This document shows, in pieces, positions 1 to 11,900 of a stretch of 64,000 nucleotides of DNA. The notes under the pieces were generated by a model. That model searched no databases and had not been told where the DNA came from. It was given only the letters and a program-made list of their open reading frames with translations. Numbering within the stretch: position 1 is the first letter of the stretch; each line of letters opens with the position of its first letter. The translations under genes and the position numbers were made by a program. The stretch comes from Limnephilus marmoratus (taxonomy: Eukaryota; Arthropoda; Insecta; Trichoptera; Limnephilidae). The stretch lies in assembly GCA_917880885.1 (NCBI GenBank), contig OU862913.1, positions 26,669,286-26,733,285 of the forward strand. The letters run 5' to 3'.

Positions 1-118
1 CATCATCATAATGTCTCTCGACAGCTGTTATGATTTTTTTACGGTAGCAACACTGCTCCAAAGCTCAAAAACGCGGCCAATTTAGCAATTCGCGGCGTGT
101 TGCCAACTTCACGTTTAT

Positions 119-319
119 TCATACGTCAACATCAGTCAACACAACGTTGACTTTGGTAAATCTATATTTCGACCTAAAATCTCCTTCCGTGAGTGTCGCA
201 AATGGATCGTACCTTTTTTTATACCTTTTCCGTGGCCGTGGTGCACGAATGCCGCGAATACGGTCAATATTTGCCAAAGCTCCGTTCAAAACGTCAAGAT
301 TCTCATAAAAGTTCGCCAT
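119..319 (-). pseudogene. Possible Harbinger (HARBI1-like) transposase N-terminus
   Basis: A 66-residue frame starting MANFYENLDVLNGAL, with the basic stretch RAPRPRKRYKKRYDPF and then DFRSKYRFTK. This arrangement resembles the N-terminus of insect HARBI1-like DDE transposases (acidic start, PRP-R/K-R-Y block, F-x-x-x-[YF]-R-[FL]-x-K). It ends soon after in VLTDVDV, with no catalytic part. Fragment assignment is by pattern only. Confidence 0.4.
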
Positions 320-532
320 TTCGTCAGTTACAACGCACGTGGTACTGAGTTAACCCTGACCCTGGTGATCGGGTGGTTTAAATTCTGACAGCTACTACAT
401 CTCCCGTACAGCGACTCGGTAAAAACACGCGCATGCGCGCGATTAACCCACCATGTTGAGTAACAATTTCACCTAACCCGGTCTTGCTCCGAGGTTGTAT
501 CTTATTTTGCGATGATGAGTAAGACTGTTGAT

Positions 533-780
533 ATACAGGATGTTCGGGGGTAAAGTGCATTAACTTCGGGAGGTGATTCTACATGATAGTACAAGTAAAA
601 AAGATATATAACTTTTTTCGACAACTTTTAGGGGTTCTTTTCAGGTAAAATTTGTCCGGTGATTGCGGCCAGTAATATAATTTTCCATTGTTGCCAAATC
701 TACTGTCAGTCAGTGTTTTGAATGTCAAAAACAATATTTCATTCACAAAGCAGATCTGATAATTTAATGTCACTAATAGT
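533..780. mobile_element. End of a TIR element (one terminus)
   Basis: The terminus 'aggatgttcgggggtaaag' and the following cttcgggaggtgattctaca match the terminal inverted repeats of the element at 42031-42880. Only one end is visible here, so the copy is truncated, with its inner boundary about 780. Confidence 0.45.
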
Positions 781-807
781 GTTTGACTTTAAAAACTTTG
801 TCATTAA

Positions 808-1492
808 CCCCTCAGGAAATCGCCATTTAAGCACTTTAACTGTCTCTAACAAAATGACATTTTACGAAATCTTTTTGTTATTACCGCTTCACAATTAAGG
901 CTCTATAAATGAAACATTTCTGAACGTAGCTGAATAGTAAAAACTGTTTTAGAAAGGTTACAAAATAAGCTTTCAAATTATTATATTACCAATAAATATT
1001 AGCATTTGTAAATATTAAAATTTAGAACGCAAACATTAAAAATAGGTTAAAAATGACTCACGTGATGTTTTTATGTGAAAACGGTACTAAAATCACAGAT
1101 TATGTAAACAACAATACTTATTCTATTGTATAAATGTGTAATAAACACTTTTGTCACCTCACTTTTTTATCATATCATATAAAAATATTAAATAAAAATT
1201 AAAAATGTCGAGCGTGGTCGAGCCGCCGGTAGTAAATTTGGGCGGGTAAATATTTGTGTCAACTGCGCGACTGACAGCATATTCTTGTTATGTATTTCTA
1301 TGGACAACTTGATAGTGATGTACAGCTTGATCTACTATCGACCTTTTACTTTTTGGTTTAGGGATGTAACTAAATTAATAATGGAGTTAGAACGATTTCT
1401 ATGGAGACACACGCGCTGATGTATAAACACGCTTATTGTACTTGACTGCTGTCCTATTTCTAATGCTTATATCTGCTTACGTTGCGGACCGG
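808..1492 (+). mobile_element. piggyBac-like MITE family A, copy 1
   Basis: Flanked by TTAA (804-807 and 1493-1496), it starts CCCCTCAGGAAATCGCC and ends TTGCGGACCGG. Near-full copies occur at 35635-36298, 38713-39359, 54291-54964 and 59040-60755. TTAA targets and CC[CY]-starting ends are the piggyBac superfamily signature. There is no coding capacity; about 650-685 bp is the usual length. Confidence 0.85.
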
Positions 1493-1496
1493 TTAA

Positions 1497-1919
1497 GATC
1501 AAAACTTAGTGTTTCTTCATCTGGTGCGTAATTTATTAAGACTTACTATTAATGTTGTGTTTATTTAGCTCAGATTTATCTAACTGTTAAAATTGTGCTT
1601 CTTTTGTGCGTAATTTTGTTATTGAATTATTGTGACAACACACATGCAAACAATGGAAATAACGTGGGCGTCATTCTCCATTGCCGACAGGGTCTTCAGA
1701 CTTGACCCCGTAAGATCTTTTCTTTTTGGGAGCGAAGAAAGATGGTTTATGCCAACGAAGTCAAAAATATTCACAAAGCCGCAGATGAGATATGCCACAA
1801 CATACAAATTGTAAATAAATTACTCTAAATGCTTGATGCTTACCTACAAGCTGAAGGTGGACATAAAAATTGTTAATTTAGTAAAAAGTGATGACATTAG
1901 TTAAGTGTTTAATCTTATA
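1497..1919. other. Intronic or intergenic stretch, nothing recognised
   Basis: AT-rich sequence with only short overlapping open frames on both strands. I see no repeat ends, splice-compatible exon or RNA gene. Confidence 0.5.
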
Positions 1920-2289
1920 CACGGTGTCCAGAAACTCGTAGTACAAGCGGGAAACTGGTAAATCTACATCACATTCGGAGTCGACTTGTGATATAACTTT
2001 TTTGATTTGAGCTTTCGTTTTCGAGTAAATCGGGTCCGAAGTTGGAATTTTTTTGGTTAAATTTGAAAAAAATTTTCACCAGGGGGTTGATTTCAGCTGT
2101 ATAATATCTTATAAAATGCATCAAAGGGTAAACCAGGCTCAAAATTTTTTTTAACCCTTTTGTTGCCGAAAAAATGTAAAAATAATATTAAAATTGAAAT
2201 GCTCAGATCGGAGAACATAAGTTTTTTGGGTTCTCTACGTGATGTAGATTCACCAGTTTCCCGTTTGTACTATGAGTTTCCGGACACGT
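1920..2289. mobile_element. Palindromic MITE with about 50 bp terminal inverted repeats
   Basis: The left end CACGGTGTCCAGAAACTCGT through acatcac is mirrored by gtgatgtagattcaccagt through ACTATGAGTTTCCGGACACG on the right. Arms are about 52 bp with a few mismatches around a 270 bp AT-rich middle. Superfamily not assigned. Confidence 0.75.
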
Positions 2290-2480
2290 CGCATATAAAA
2301 ATCTCGTGTCACGGTGTTTGTGGTCGCACTCCTCCAACACGGCTTGATTGATTTTTATGAAATTTTTTATGTATATTTGGTAGGTATGAGAATAGGTTTC
2401 AAAGTATATTTCATACCATTAGGTGATTAGGGTGTCCCTATCCAGAATTTTTTTTTTCTATTTTTTTTTGACAAATTTCT
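2290..2480 (+). mobile_element. Helitron-like 5' fragment
   Basis: The start 'atataaaaatctcgtgtcac', followed by a 'cggcttgattgatttttatg' type sequence, resembles the 5' region of short non-autonomous insect Helitrons; compare 4219 onward. No 3' CTAG end is visible. Confidence 0.3.
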
Positions 2481-2525
2481 TTTTTGCAATTTTTTTTTAT
2501 TTGGCATCAAAAAATACCTATAACC

Positions 2526-2765
2526 CCAATTTTAACTCTCCGCAACTCTCCAACTCCCAATTTTAACTCTCCAACCCCCAATTTTAACTCTCCAACCCCG
2601 AATTTTAACTCTCCAACCCCCAATTTTAACTCTCCAACTCCCAATTTTAACTCTCCAACCCCCAATTATAACTCTCCAACCCCAAATTTTAACTCTCCAA
2701 CCCCTAATTTTAACTCTCCAACTCCCAATTTTAACTCTCCAACCCCCAATTTTAACTCTCCGCAA
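2526..2765. repeat. 21 bp minisatellite, about 11 units
   Basis: Units of the form cccaattttaactctccaac plus one base are repeated in tandem with single-base variants. Because the unit is 21 bp, frames on both strands stay open and encode heptapeptide repeats (NSPTPNF), which are artefacts. The array lies about 80 bp inside the intron after exon 12. The gene strand carries G-runs (GGGGGTTGGAG). Confidence 0.95.
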
Positions 2766-2845
2766 CTCTGCGCCACGACCCTTGGGCCAAGATTTTTTTT
2801 TTCAATATTTGGCAACAACAAAAGCTTTTCATCACCGTGACTGAC

Positions 2846-2966
2846 CTTGGGGTTGAGTCCGGAGCCCTGGCGCAGGAAGGTGCCGGTGATGAACCAGAAG
2901 GAGTTGGAGACGGAGAACTGGTTGGTGACGAGGCGGGACTCCCGAGCGCAGGGGTGGGGATTGGAC
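2846..2966 (-). CDS. Kainate receptor exon 12: pore loop M2 with Q/R position
   Basis: One base completes Trp, then 40 codons: [33 protein letters not shown]. This is the M2 re-entrant loop. Aligned with vertebrate receptors (FMQQG), the first Gln, the Q/R site, is Arg here by genomic CGC. Acceptor TTCCAG, donor GTCAGT. The next family exon (ATSTRIVGG, then M3) is not in the window. Confidence 0.94.
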
Positions 2967-5900
2967 CTGGAACACAACCAAACCAAATAAGTCCATTTTC
3001 AGATCCTCTCCAATTCAATTAAATTTATTCATTCATTTTTAAAACATTACAAAAAAATAATATTTCATATCATTTTTAAAAGATAAATAAAAAAAATAAT
3101 AAGTGGCTTGCGGATAAATGCACTCTACACAACTGACAAGCAACGGCCAACTTTGACGGCCTCCGTGGTCCCAAGGTAACACTCTCGACTCACAATCCGA
3201 AGGTCACGGGTTCGAACCTGGCGTACGCAAATAAATTTTATTTGATTAATTTGTGATATTTCACAATTAATTAATTAAAAATAATATATAGCATAATTGC
3301 GGAATGTTCCAGAGTGGAAGTACTCTCAGAATCGCCCTTTTAAATGAAAAAAGACACTTTGTAACCTTCCGATAACCGAGTTTCATGCCATATCGAGAAT
3401 AATGAAATTTATTAGATCATGTAAACTGGAAAATATTTGAAAGTGATTTTTTATATGAAATGAATATAAAAGGACTCTAAGTACCTTTTAGTAGGTAGTA
3501 ATAACAGCGATTTGCATTCACTATGCGCTTCTGGATCTCCTCTGTGGTATTATTTCATCTTAACGTTTATAATGGACGACCTCCGTAGTCCAGTGGCTAA
3601 GACTCTTGACTCACATTCCGGAGGTCGCGGGTTCGAACCCGGCATGCGCAAATAAATTTTATTTGATTAATTTGTGTTATTTCACAATTAATTCATTTAA
3701 AATAATATATAGTATATTTGCGGCATGTTCCAGAGTGGAAGATACTATTAGTATCGCCCTGGTGTAAGACCACCATTCAGAATTGAAACGTTGCTTGAAA
3801 ATGGCTTTAGCCGTGTTTAGTGACCAGATCTGAATAGCCAGGTACTTCCCAACCTTCCTCTTCCCCACCTCCTTCCCCTCCCCACTACCTTCAGCCTCAC
3901 AACATACCCCAATTGGGGATGCCATAGTCTCACTGGCTCCAGACGGGAGCAGTTGAGATTCTTGTGCGGTATTCACTGTAAAAAAAAAAAAAAAAGCAAA
4001 TTTATACTAACAGCATCAAAGCTTGCCATCTGAATTGTGTTTCATTAATGTTAAACACAAACCTGCAATAGCCATCCCAAGCCAAGGTGAGAGCTAGCGT
4101 GCTCAGGCTGAATGTCCTGGGGAACAGTGTCACCAACGGTGCCTCCAAGAAGCAAGGTCGCATCTCGGAGTATTTAGACCTTTCTCCAGCATTCGGGGCT
4201 CTGCTCTGCCAAGCCTCGTAAACTTTATATATAAAAATCTCGCATCACGATGTTTGTTCGAGATAAACTCCGAAACTCCGAAACCGATTTTGTTGAAATT
4301 TGGCTTACTGTATGTAATTTGGTCCAAATTAAAATTTAGGATAGTTTTAATCTCGATTATTGACCTCAATATTTATTATTGCGAATAAAATGTTCACTAA
4401 ATGTTTTGTTATCCTTATAAATGCGGATGCTGCGGAATGCATGCAATCCATCTTCAATTTGTTATATTGAATTGTGTGTAGGGCAGTAGGGTGCCAAATT
4501 GTTCAGGTGTAATACAGATACCTACCTCGCAGTGTCCAGCTTTGTCTCCAAACGAGACTCGGACGCCAAACATTTGCCTGTTCCAGCAAACGTATGCTGT
4601 ACCCTGCGGAATGACATGAGAACCCCTTCTCAGAGATGGGCATAAGATATAACCCCGCAATTACATGTGGATGGGTTGTATTTTTGAATAAAAGAGTGGT
4701 TCACAATCATACAGACTTCTATTTGATGATAATAGATACAGTTAGATGTTGGAATGACTTACCCCCCAGACCGAATTGTAAACTATACTATCTACTCTAA
4801 AACGCGGAAGCTCGGGGACGCCTTCCTCCACGGATGCTCAGTTTCATCAGCTCGGAGCGGCAAGCCAGCCAGCTCCGAATCTCGTTCAGTCACGTGCGTC
4901 CGGGTCATCTAGGACTCGGCCAGTTGATCCCGGCAATCAGGTACTCGTCAGCAAGGGCGACATTCATTACGCGCAACCGCGTGCTTGGCAGAGTTTGAAT
5001 AGCGCGGTAAATCTCCCAAATATAACCTCCGATCGATAATATCGACGATTGTCGTCAAATCTGTCCACCAACAGGTTCGGAACGAGCGCGGATCCACGTT
5101 CTCTCGCATCGATTCTTCGGAATCTAATTTCACCTTTCGGATTACACCGTCTCGCGTTTCTTATTACAACTCCGGACTTGCTTCTCGCATCCTCCGTAAT
5201 TTACCCGCGAACCGATCACGAACTTGATTTTGTCATTTGAATCCGTTAAAGTAACGATCGTTACGCTCCAAAATAATTACCGCTTAATATTTGAATATTT
5301 GATTCTCCTCAAAATAGCACTGCCGTCCCGTTTGAGTCCGGTCGCCCCTGCCGGGCTCAAACGGGAAGAGACCTCTCGTTTTCTCGAAAAAACAAAACTA
5401 CCTTCACCGCCGGTGTGTATGGCTGTTCAAACAGACCATAAACAACCATAACTTAAAGGTAACACAGTACCTGACCACAATTGTTGGAAAATATGAAATA
5501 GTTTCATAACATTTTGTTATAGGATAATGCTTTGTGATTATTTGTAAGTTCCGTAAGTTTCTAACAGATGGCGGTGTGAGTTAATTTATCGACACAACGC
5601 TTGGTTATCTAGATTGGGTAACCATCCTGTAGACGGCGTTGTGTTTCGATTTCAAGTCAATCTATTCCAAGTCCCCAGCAACATGTGGCCGGGTCAGCTA
5701 GTATAAATATAAAAAGAGAATAATTTAAATGAGTGAATGGTTGTTGTTGCATCCGAGACTGTCTCGAACTTACAGCCTCAAATGCAACTGACGAAAAATG
5801 GACTGTAAAGGCAAAACAAAAACGAAAATGTTTCTGAAGATGGATGATTGACTGTGTGGTAAATAATTGGAATGTAAGGACAAGGGAAACCAAAGGCACT

Positions 5901-8900
5901 TACCAAAATACGAAGGGCGAAACACCAAAAAACACAACTAGTTGATTGCAAAATGTCAGGCCATCTCACTGTACAATGTTGATTGTTATTTTCTCTTGTT
6001 TTGTTTCACCATGGTGTCATTGGTTGGGTAGGGTAGGAAGGAAAAATGACATTCTGGTAAGAACTATGCATATTGTCATTATTTCAAAACCCAACATTCC
6101 CGCCCCCGAGAAGAGATTGAAATCTCTTATCTACGACCGATGGCAAATCACACATTTCCGAATACTGACAACAAACAAATGAATCTAATAACAACCAATT
6201 AACAAAACGACAAACAATTATTCAATCTTTGTGCAACAAACAATTTTAACGAAATTAAAAAAAAAAATTGAAACGAAAGTCTAAAATAAAGCTAAAATTA
6301 GTACCTACATAACGAATACGTTCCTAGAATAAATTATCCTTCATAGCAACCGACACCGCGGTAAATCGAACAAAATGTAAGGAGAAAACAAACGAATATA
6401 AAATTAAAAAATCAAATTACGAGTAAATGTTTCATAGTGGCAATGGATAAAGTTTGACAACTGGCCGACGAAATATTCCTTGTGCAGTTTTAACTGTCAC
6501 AACCCGTACGATTTGATCAGGACCCGGATGACATTCCTCGATGCGTCCCAATGGCCAATGCATAGATGGAATTTTTCCATCATTTAATAACACCAAATCT
6601 CCAACATTAAGATTAGGTGATGAAGTTATCCACTTTCCACGTTGTTGAAGGGTGTGTAAATATTCTTTTCTCCATCGATTCCAAAATGCCTGAGTTATTT
6701 TTTGCAACAATTGCCACCGTGATAACCTATTCATAGGTACTTCAGACCAATCAGGTTCAGGAACCGATGTAAGAGGAGCCCCTATCAAAAAATGACCAGG
6801 CGTCAATGCTTCAAGTTCAGATGGATCAGAAGACAATTGAGATAATGGACGAGAATCTAAGATGGCTTCTATTCGACTAAACAATGTTGCTAATTCCTCA
6901 AACGTGAGTACTTGTTCACCTATTACCCGTTTTAGGTGATATTTTGAGGATTTTATTCCTGCTTCATATATGCCTCCAAAGTGAGGTGCAGAAGGGGGAT
7001 GAAAATACCATTTGATTTGCCGCGTGGTGGCAGCAGATGTGAGGTAATCACGAGCTGATAAGTCTTTGTTAGCGCCGACAAAGTTTGTGCCGTTATCACT
7101 AATGATACAAGAACATAATCCCCGTCTGGCTAAAAAGCGATCCAAAGCTGCTAAGAAAGCTTCTGAGGATAAATCATATACAACTTCTAAGTGTACTGCC
7201 TTGGTACTCAAACAAATAAATAAGCACAGATAAGCCTTCAAAACTTTGGCTCCTCTACACCTACTTTCCTTAATTGAAAACGGGCCACCAAAATCCACCC
7301 CAACGTTGAGGAAAGATCGACCTTCACGAAATCTAATTTGGGGCAAATCTCCCATCATAGGCTGTACACCAACAGGACGAGCCTTGAAACATGTTATACA
7401 TTTACTAAGACGCGACCGAATGACATTTCGAGCGGAAACAATCCAATATTTTGATTGTAGAATTGACAATAATGTCCTAGGCCCCACATGCAAATCAGTC
7501 TTATGAAACGAGTCAATAATCAAGTTAGTAAGGTGACTTTTCTTGGGCAAAAGTATAGGGTGTTGAAAATTAGAGGCGATAGGGGCATTGTGTAACCGCC
7601 CACCGACTCTGAGCAGACCAACCGGGTCTAAAAAAGGCATTAACTTTTGAACATGAGACGAGTTACGGCAATTTTTGCCTGCATCAATATGAAAATGCAC
7701 ACGTTGTACTTTCAAAATCCATAATTTTAGAGATGAATGCAACTCCTCGACGGTTAATATTCCGAATATACGATCCTCTTTCTTTTTTCGAATGTTAACA
7801 GCAAATCTCAAAATCCATGCTGTAACACGTTGCAATCTTGTTAATGAAGAAAATCTATTTAACGTCTCCTCATTCCACGAATCAGTTGTTGTCAATACAT
7901 GAATATTGTTGGCCTTTAGTTCAGGAACAACATCAAGTTTTACACTGGAAGAATGGAACAATGGCCACTCATCGACGGGTGATAGCATCCAAGGAGGCCC
8001 CCTCCACCATAACTCTGTATTGACCAACTGATCAGGCAAAAGTCCTCTGCTGGATACGTCAGCTGGGTTCAAATGAGTACGTATATGAAACCATTTGATC
8101 AAAGAATTAACTTCATTGATTTGTCCTATTCGATTGGCAACAAAGGTTTGCAAATTATATGTAGGTGTATGAATCCATGATAAGACTATTGTAGAATCCG
8201 TAAATGCGAACACTTTATCAATATGTAAAGTTGTACTGAATGATTTTAAAACATAATCCAAAAGTCGAGCAAGCAACAAAGCACCACATAATTCTAAACG
8301 TGGAATAGAAAGAGTTTTCACAGGAGCCACCTTTGACTTGGCAACCAAAAGTCTAATGTTAAATTCTTGCTTCGAATGTTGGGACCGAATGTACACAACA
8401 CAAGCATAACCCTTTTCGGATGCATCTGCAAATCCCACTAATTGATATGTATTATCACTACTCTCCCCTATGTAACGCGGAATTTGAATATTGGCTAAAG
8501 TAGACAATGACGATACTATTGCCGTCCAATGAGATTGAACCTCGACAGGAACTGGATCGTCCCAGTTCAATCCAAGCTTCCACAACTGTTGTAACAAACA
8601 TTTAGCCAAAAACGTGACGGGGGAAATCCATCCAAGGGGATCAAAAATCTTTGCAATTGTTGATAAGATTGACCTTTTAGAAAATATTATTTGTGATGTT
8701 TTTACTCGATACGAGAATGAATCGATTTGCGAATCCCAAACAATACCTAAAATCTTAATGTTATTGGCATGATCTAAATCAATTTCTATAGGTGCTTCCT
8801 GGTGTGAGATTGGAATATCAGAAAGCAGTTCACGACAATTACTCGACCACTTGCTCAATTCAAAACCGCCAAGATTAAGTAGTTCCACCAAGTCTCGCTG

Positions 8901-11900
8901 CAATTTACGTGCCGATTCAAGTGTGGATGCTCCGGTTAAAATATCGTCAACGTACGTATTTTCTAATAAAACTTTTGATGCTGTCGAAAATTTGGCATCT
9001 GCATCCGATGCGAGTTGATGTAAAGTACGTATGGCGAGAAACGGTGCGGAAGCCGTTCCGTAGGTAACAGTTTGCAGTTCAAATTCTTTAATCATTTTTC
9101 CGGTGATTCACGCCATAAAATATGTTGATAGGATCTATCCTCTGGTCGAACTAATATTTGTCTATACATTTTGCAAATATCTGTTGTAAAGACAATTTTA
9201 TGCGTTCTGAAATTGAAAATTAACTTCACAATATCTTGTTGAGGTTTAGGTCCTATTAAAAGTATATCATTTAACGACTGGTTAGAAGATGTTTTTGAAC
9301 TTGCGTCAAAAACAACTCTAAGTTTCTTAATGGATCCAGTATCCTTAATCACACAATGATGAGGAATGAAATATTTTCCAGTCGAAACTGATGAACTTGT
9401 CTCATCTATCATGTGGCCCAAAGATTCATATTCTCTCATGAACTGAATGTAATCAGATTTTATATCTGGATGCCGAGAGAAACGGCGCTCGAGGTGATGC
9501 AGACGAGATACTGCCGTATGATATGAATCACCAAGAGCCGATTTAACTTCCCTGAATGGAAGTGGAACAACGTAACGTCCCGCATCATTTCTACAATGAT
9601 GCGTTGAAAATATTTCCTCACAAAGCAACTCTTCCGTAGATAACGGTGAAGGATGATTTGGAAGGTCTTCGATTTCCCAAAACGTTTTCAGAACAGTCTC
9701 AATTGTCGATTCTGACGTCGTCAAAAACGCATTCATAGGAGGAGACACGCTGTGATCGACATTTCCCATTAAAATCCAACCAAAAGCCGTGTTCAAAGCT
9801 ATCGGTTCATTAGATTTTCCTACCACCCGTCCTGAACGAAGAACGGATGAAAACAACCCAGCACCCAATAAAATATCGATTGCAGAGGGTTTATCGAAAT
9901 TTGGATCTGCCAAAGTTAAATTTCTCAAATGATCCCAGTCTCCCCGACGAATGGGAGAACTAGGCAACTGTGCACAGATGCTTGATAACACGACGAAATC
10001 CGCATCAAAAAGCTCATTCGAACATAGAGGACGGATCCGACACTTGACCAGTCCCTTCTGCGCGATGGCCGACAACTGTCCAATTCCTCGAATAGGAATT
10101 TGTTTATTAGAACAGTCGAGGCCCAAACGAATTGCACAATCATTTGAAATAAAATTTGCCTGACTGGCACAATCCAATAATACACGAACCTTGTGAAAAT
10201 GACCCTTTTTATCACGAGCTTCTACGATGGCCGTAGCTAACAAAACTGATGATTGGCTAGAGCTCGATAAAACGTTGGGATTGTTAAGCCTCTCCGAATG
10301 AGGTGTGATTGCCGCGATGGCCGATACGATTGGGTCGATTGTCTCAGGTGGCGAATCGAGTACTTCTTGTCTAGAAGTGTTATCGAAATTGTTGCTGTTT
10401 GACGCCTATACTTGCCTATTTACGTCACGAGAAAAATGCAACAAAGAATGATGATTTTTATGGCACTGAAAACAATTAAAACGCGACGAACAGTTCTTGA
10501 CCAAATGCTGAGCGGAAAGACAATTCTGACACAATTTATATTTCTTCACAACATCGAATCTAGCAGGTGGTTGTAGCTTTAAAAATTGGTCACACTTTGA
10601 AAGAAAATGTCCACCTTTGCATATTAAGCACACCGACTTTGTGTACTGACAAAAGAATTTAATAAGCGATTTGTTTTTGCTTTTGGCGCTTCATTTTTCA
10701 TACCGTACCCATGAACCGATTCATAAATTTTAGATTGTGATTCTAAAAACAACAATAATTGCGAAAATGATGGAATTTCGTCCTTATGACCTATTAACTC
10801 AAAGTTAGTTCTTAAGTCATCAGGAGTTTTCTTCAAAACGATATGTAGTAATAAAAATGACCACTGATCTGTTGGAAAATGTAACGCTTCTAATGCCTGA
10901 ATATTTTCCTTCAAAACATTAACGACAGATCTAAGCGAATCCTTTTTAATTATGGGGCACGAGATAATGTTCTCTACGTGTCTGTCCGCAATTATCCGTT
11001 TGTTATGAAAACGATCTCTCAACAAATTGTAAGCAATTGGATAATTGATTGCGGAAACAGGAAGATGCTTTATAATTTTCAACGCGTCACCCGATAGTGC
11101 TCCTAACAAATAATGTAATTTATGTATGTCACTTAGAGATTCATTATCATGGATTATAGCGTCAAAAGTATTTATAAAATTAATCCATTCAGTGATACCA
11201 CCCGAAAAAGTTGGCAAACTAATTTTTGGAAGTGAAAAACCGAGACTATTTGATGTTTTTATAGAATCTTCCTTTGGTGGAAAAACTGCCAGATAATTCG
11301 TATGAATTTCAAAATACATGTTCATAAAAGTTTTGTATTTATTTTCCAAATCGGTTAAGTCTAATTCTTCACTTTTTGACGTTTCTAGAATCACATAAGA
11401 TTCAACAAAGTCATTCCTTTGCTTTTCGATATCCTTAATTCTAACCAGTAAGCTATTTCTATCTAATAAATTACCAGAAACAACTGCTCTGATCGACGAA
11501 TCATGAATTTCACGAAGGCCTAAGATTGCCAATTTATTACGAACAACAGCAGAAGCAGCCATCGTAAATTAATTTTATTTAAATAGTATTCTATTTTATA
11601 AGCAAAGATTGAATAATAATGATATATTTTGCTAATATTTGAATAGAATTCAACAAACGAAAATGCGAAATTTACCACGAATTTTATCCCCTTTGAAAGT
11701 GACAAAATGCCCAATTCGAAGGCCGAAATGCCAGGAATATTAGGAACACGGGATCAAGATAATTGGAAAAACACATACAAGCATCTAACTCCATAAAACT
11801 TAAGAGATCTGGCACGATTGGACCAAAAATGTTGCATCCGAGACTGTCTCGAACTTACAGCCTCAAATGCAACTGACGAAAAATGGACTGTAAAGGCAAA

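Noticed and set aside
2484..2840. Frames with NSPTPNF repeats and their antisense VKIGGWR repeats
   Set aside because: Produced by a 21 bp minisatellite, open in several frames at once.
1..2845. Next receptor exon (M3, SYTANLAAF)
   Set aside because: Looked for on the minus strand in all frames; not found, so it should lie beyond the left edge.
3578..3650. Functional tRNA gene (also 14652-14724, 50140-50210, 51580-51650)
   Set aside because: Box A and B are present but acceptor stems do not pair cleanly and the sequence continues as a SINE body.
10624..10690. Programmed -1 frameshift joining gag and zinc knuckles
   Set aside because: The A-rich run lacks a canonical X XXY YYZ heptamer in frame, and other BEL/Pao elements use a single frame; a base loss is simpler.
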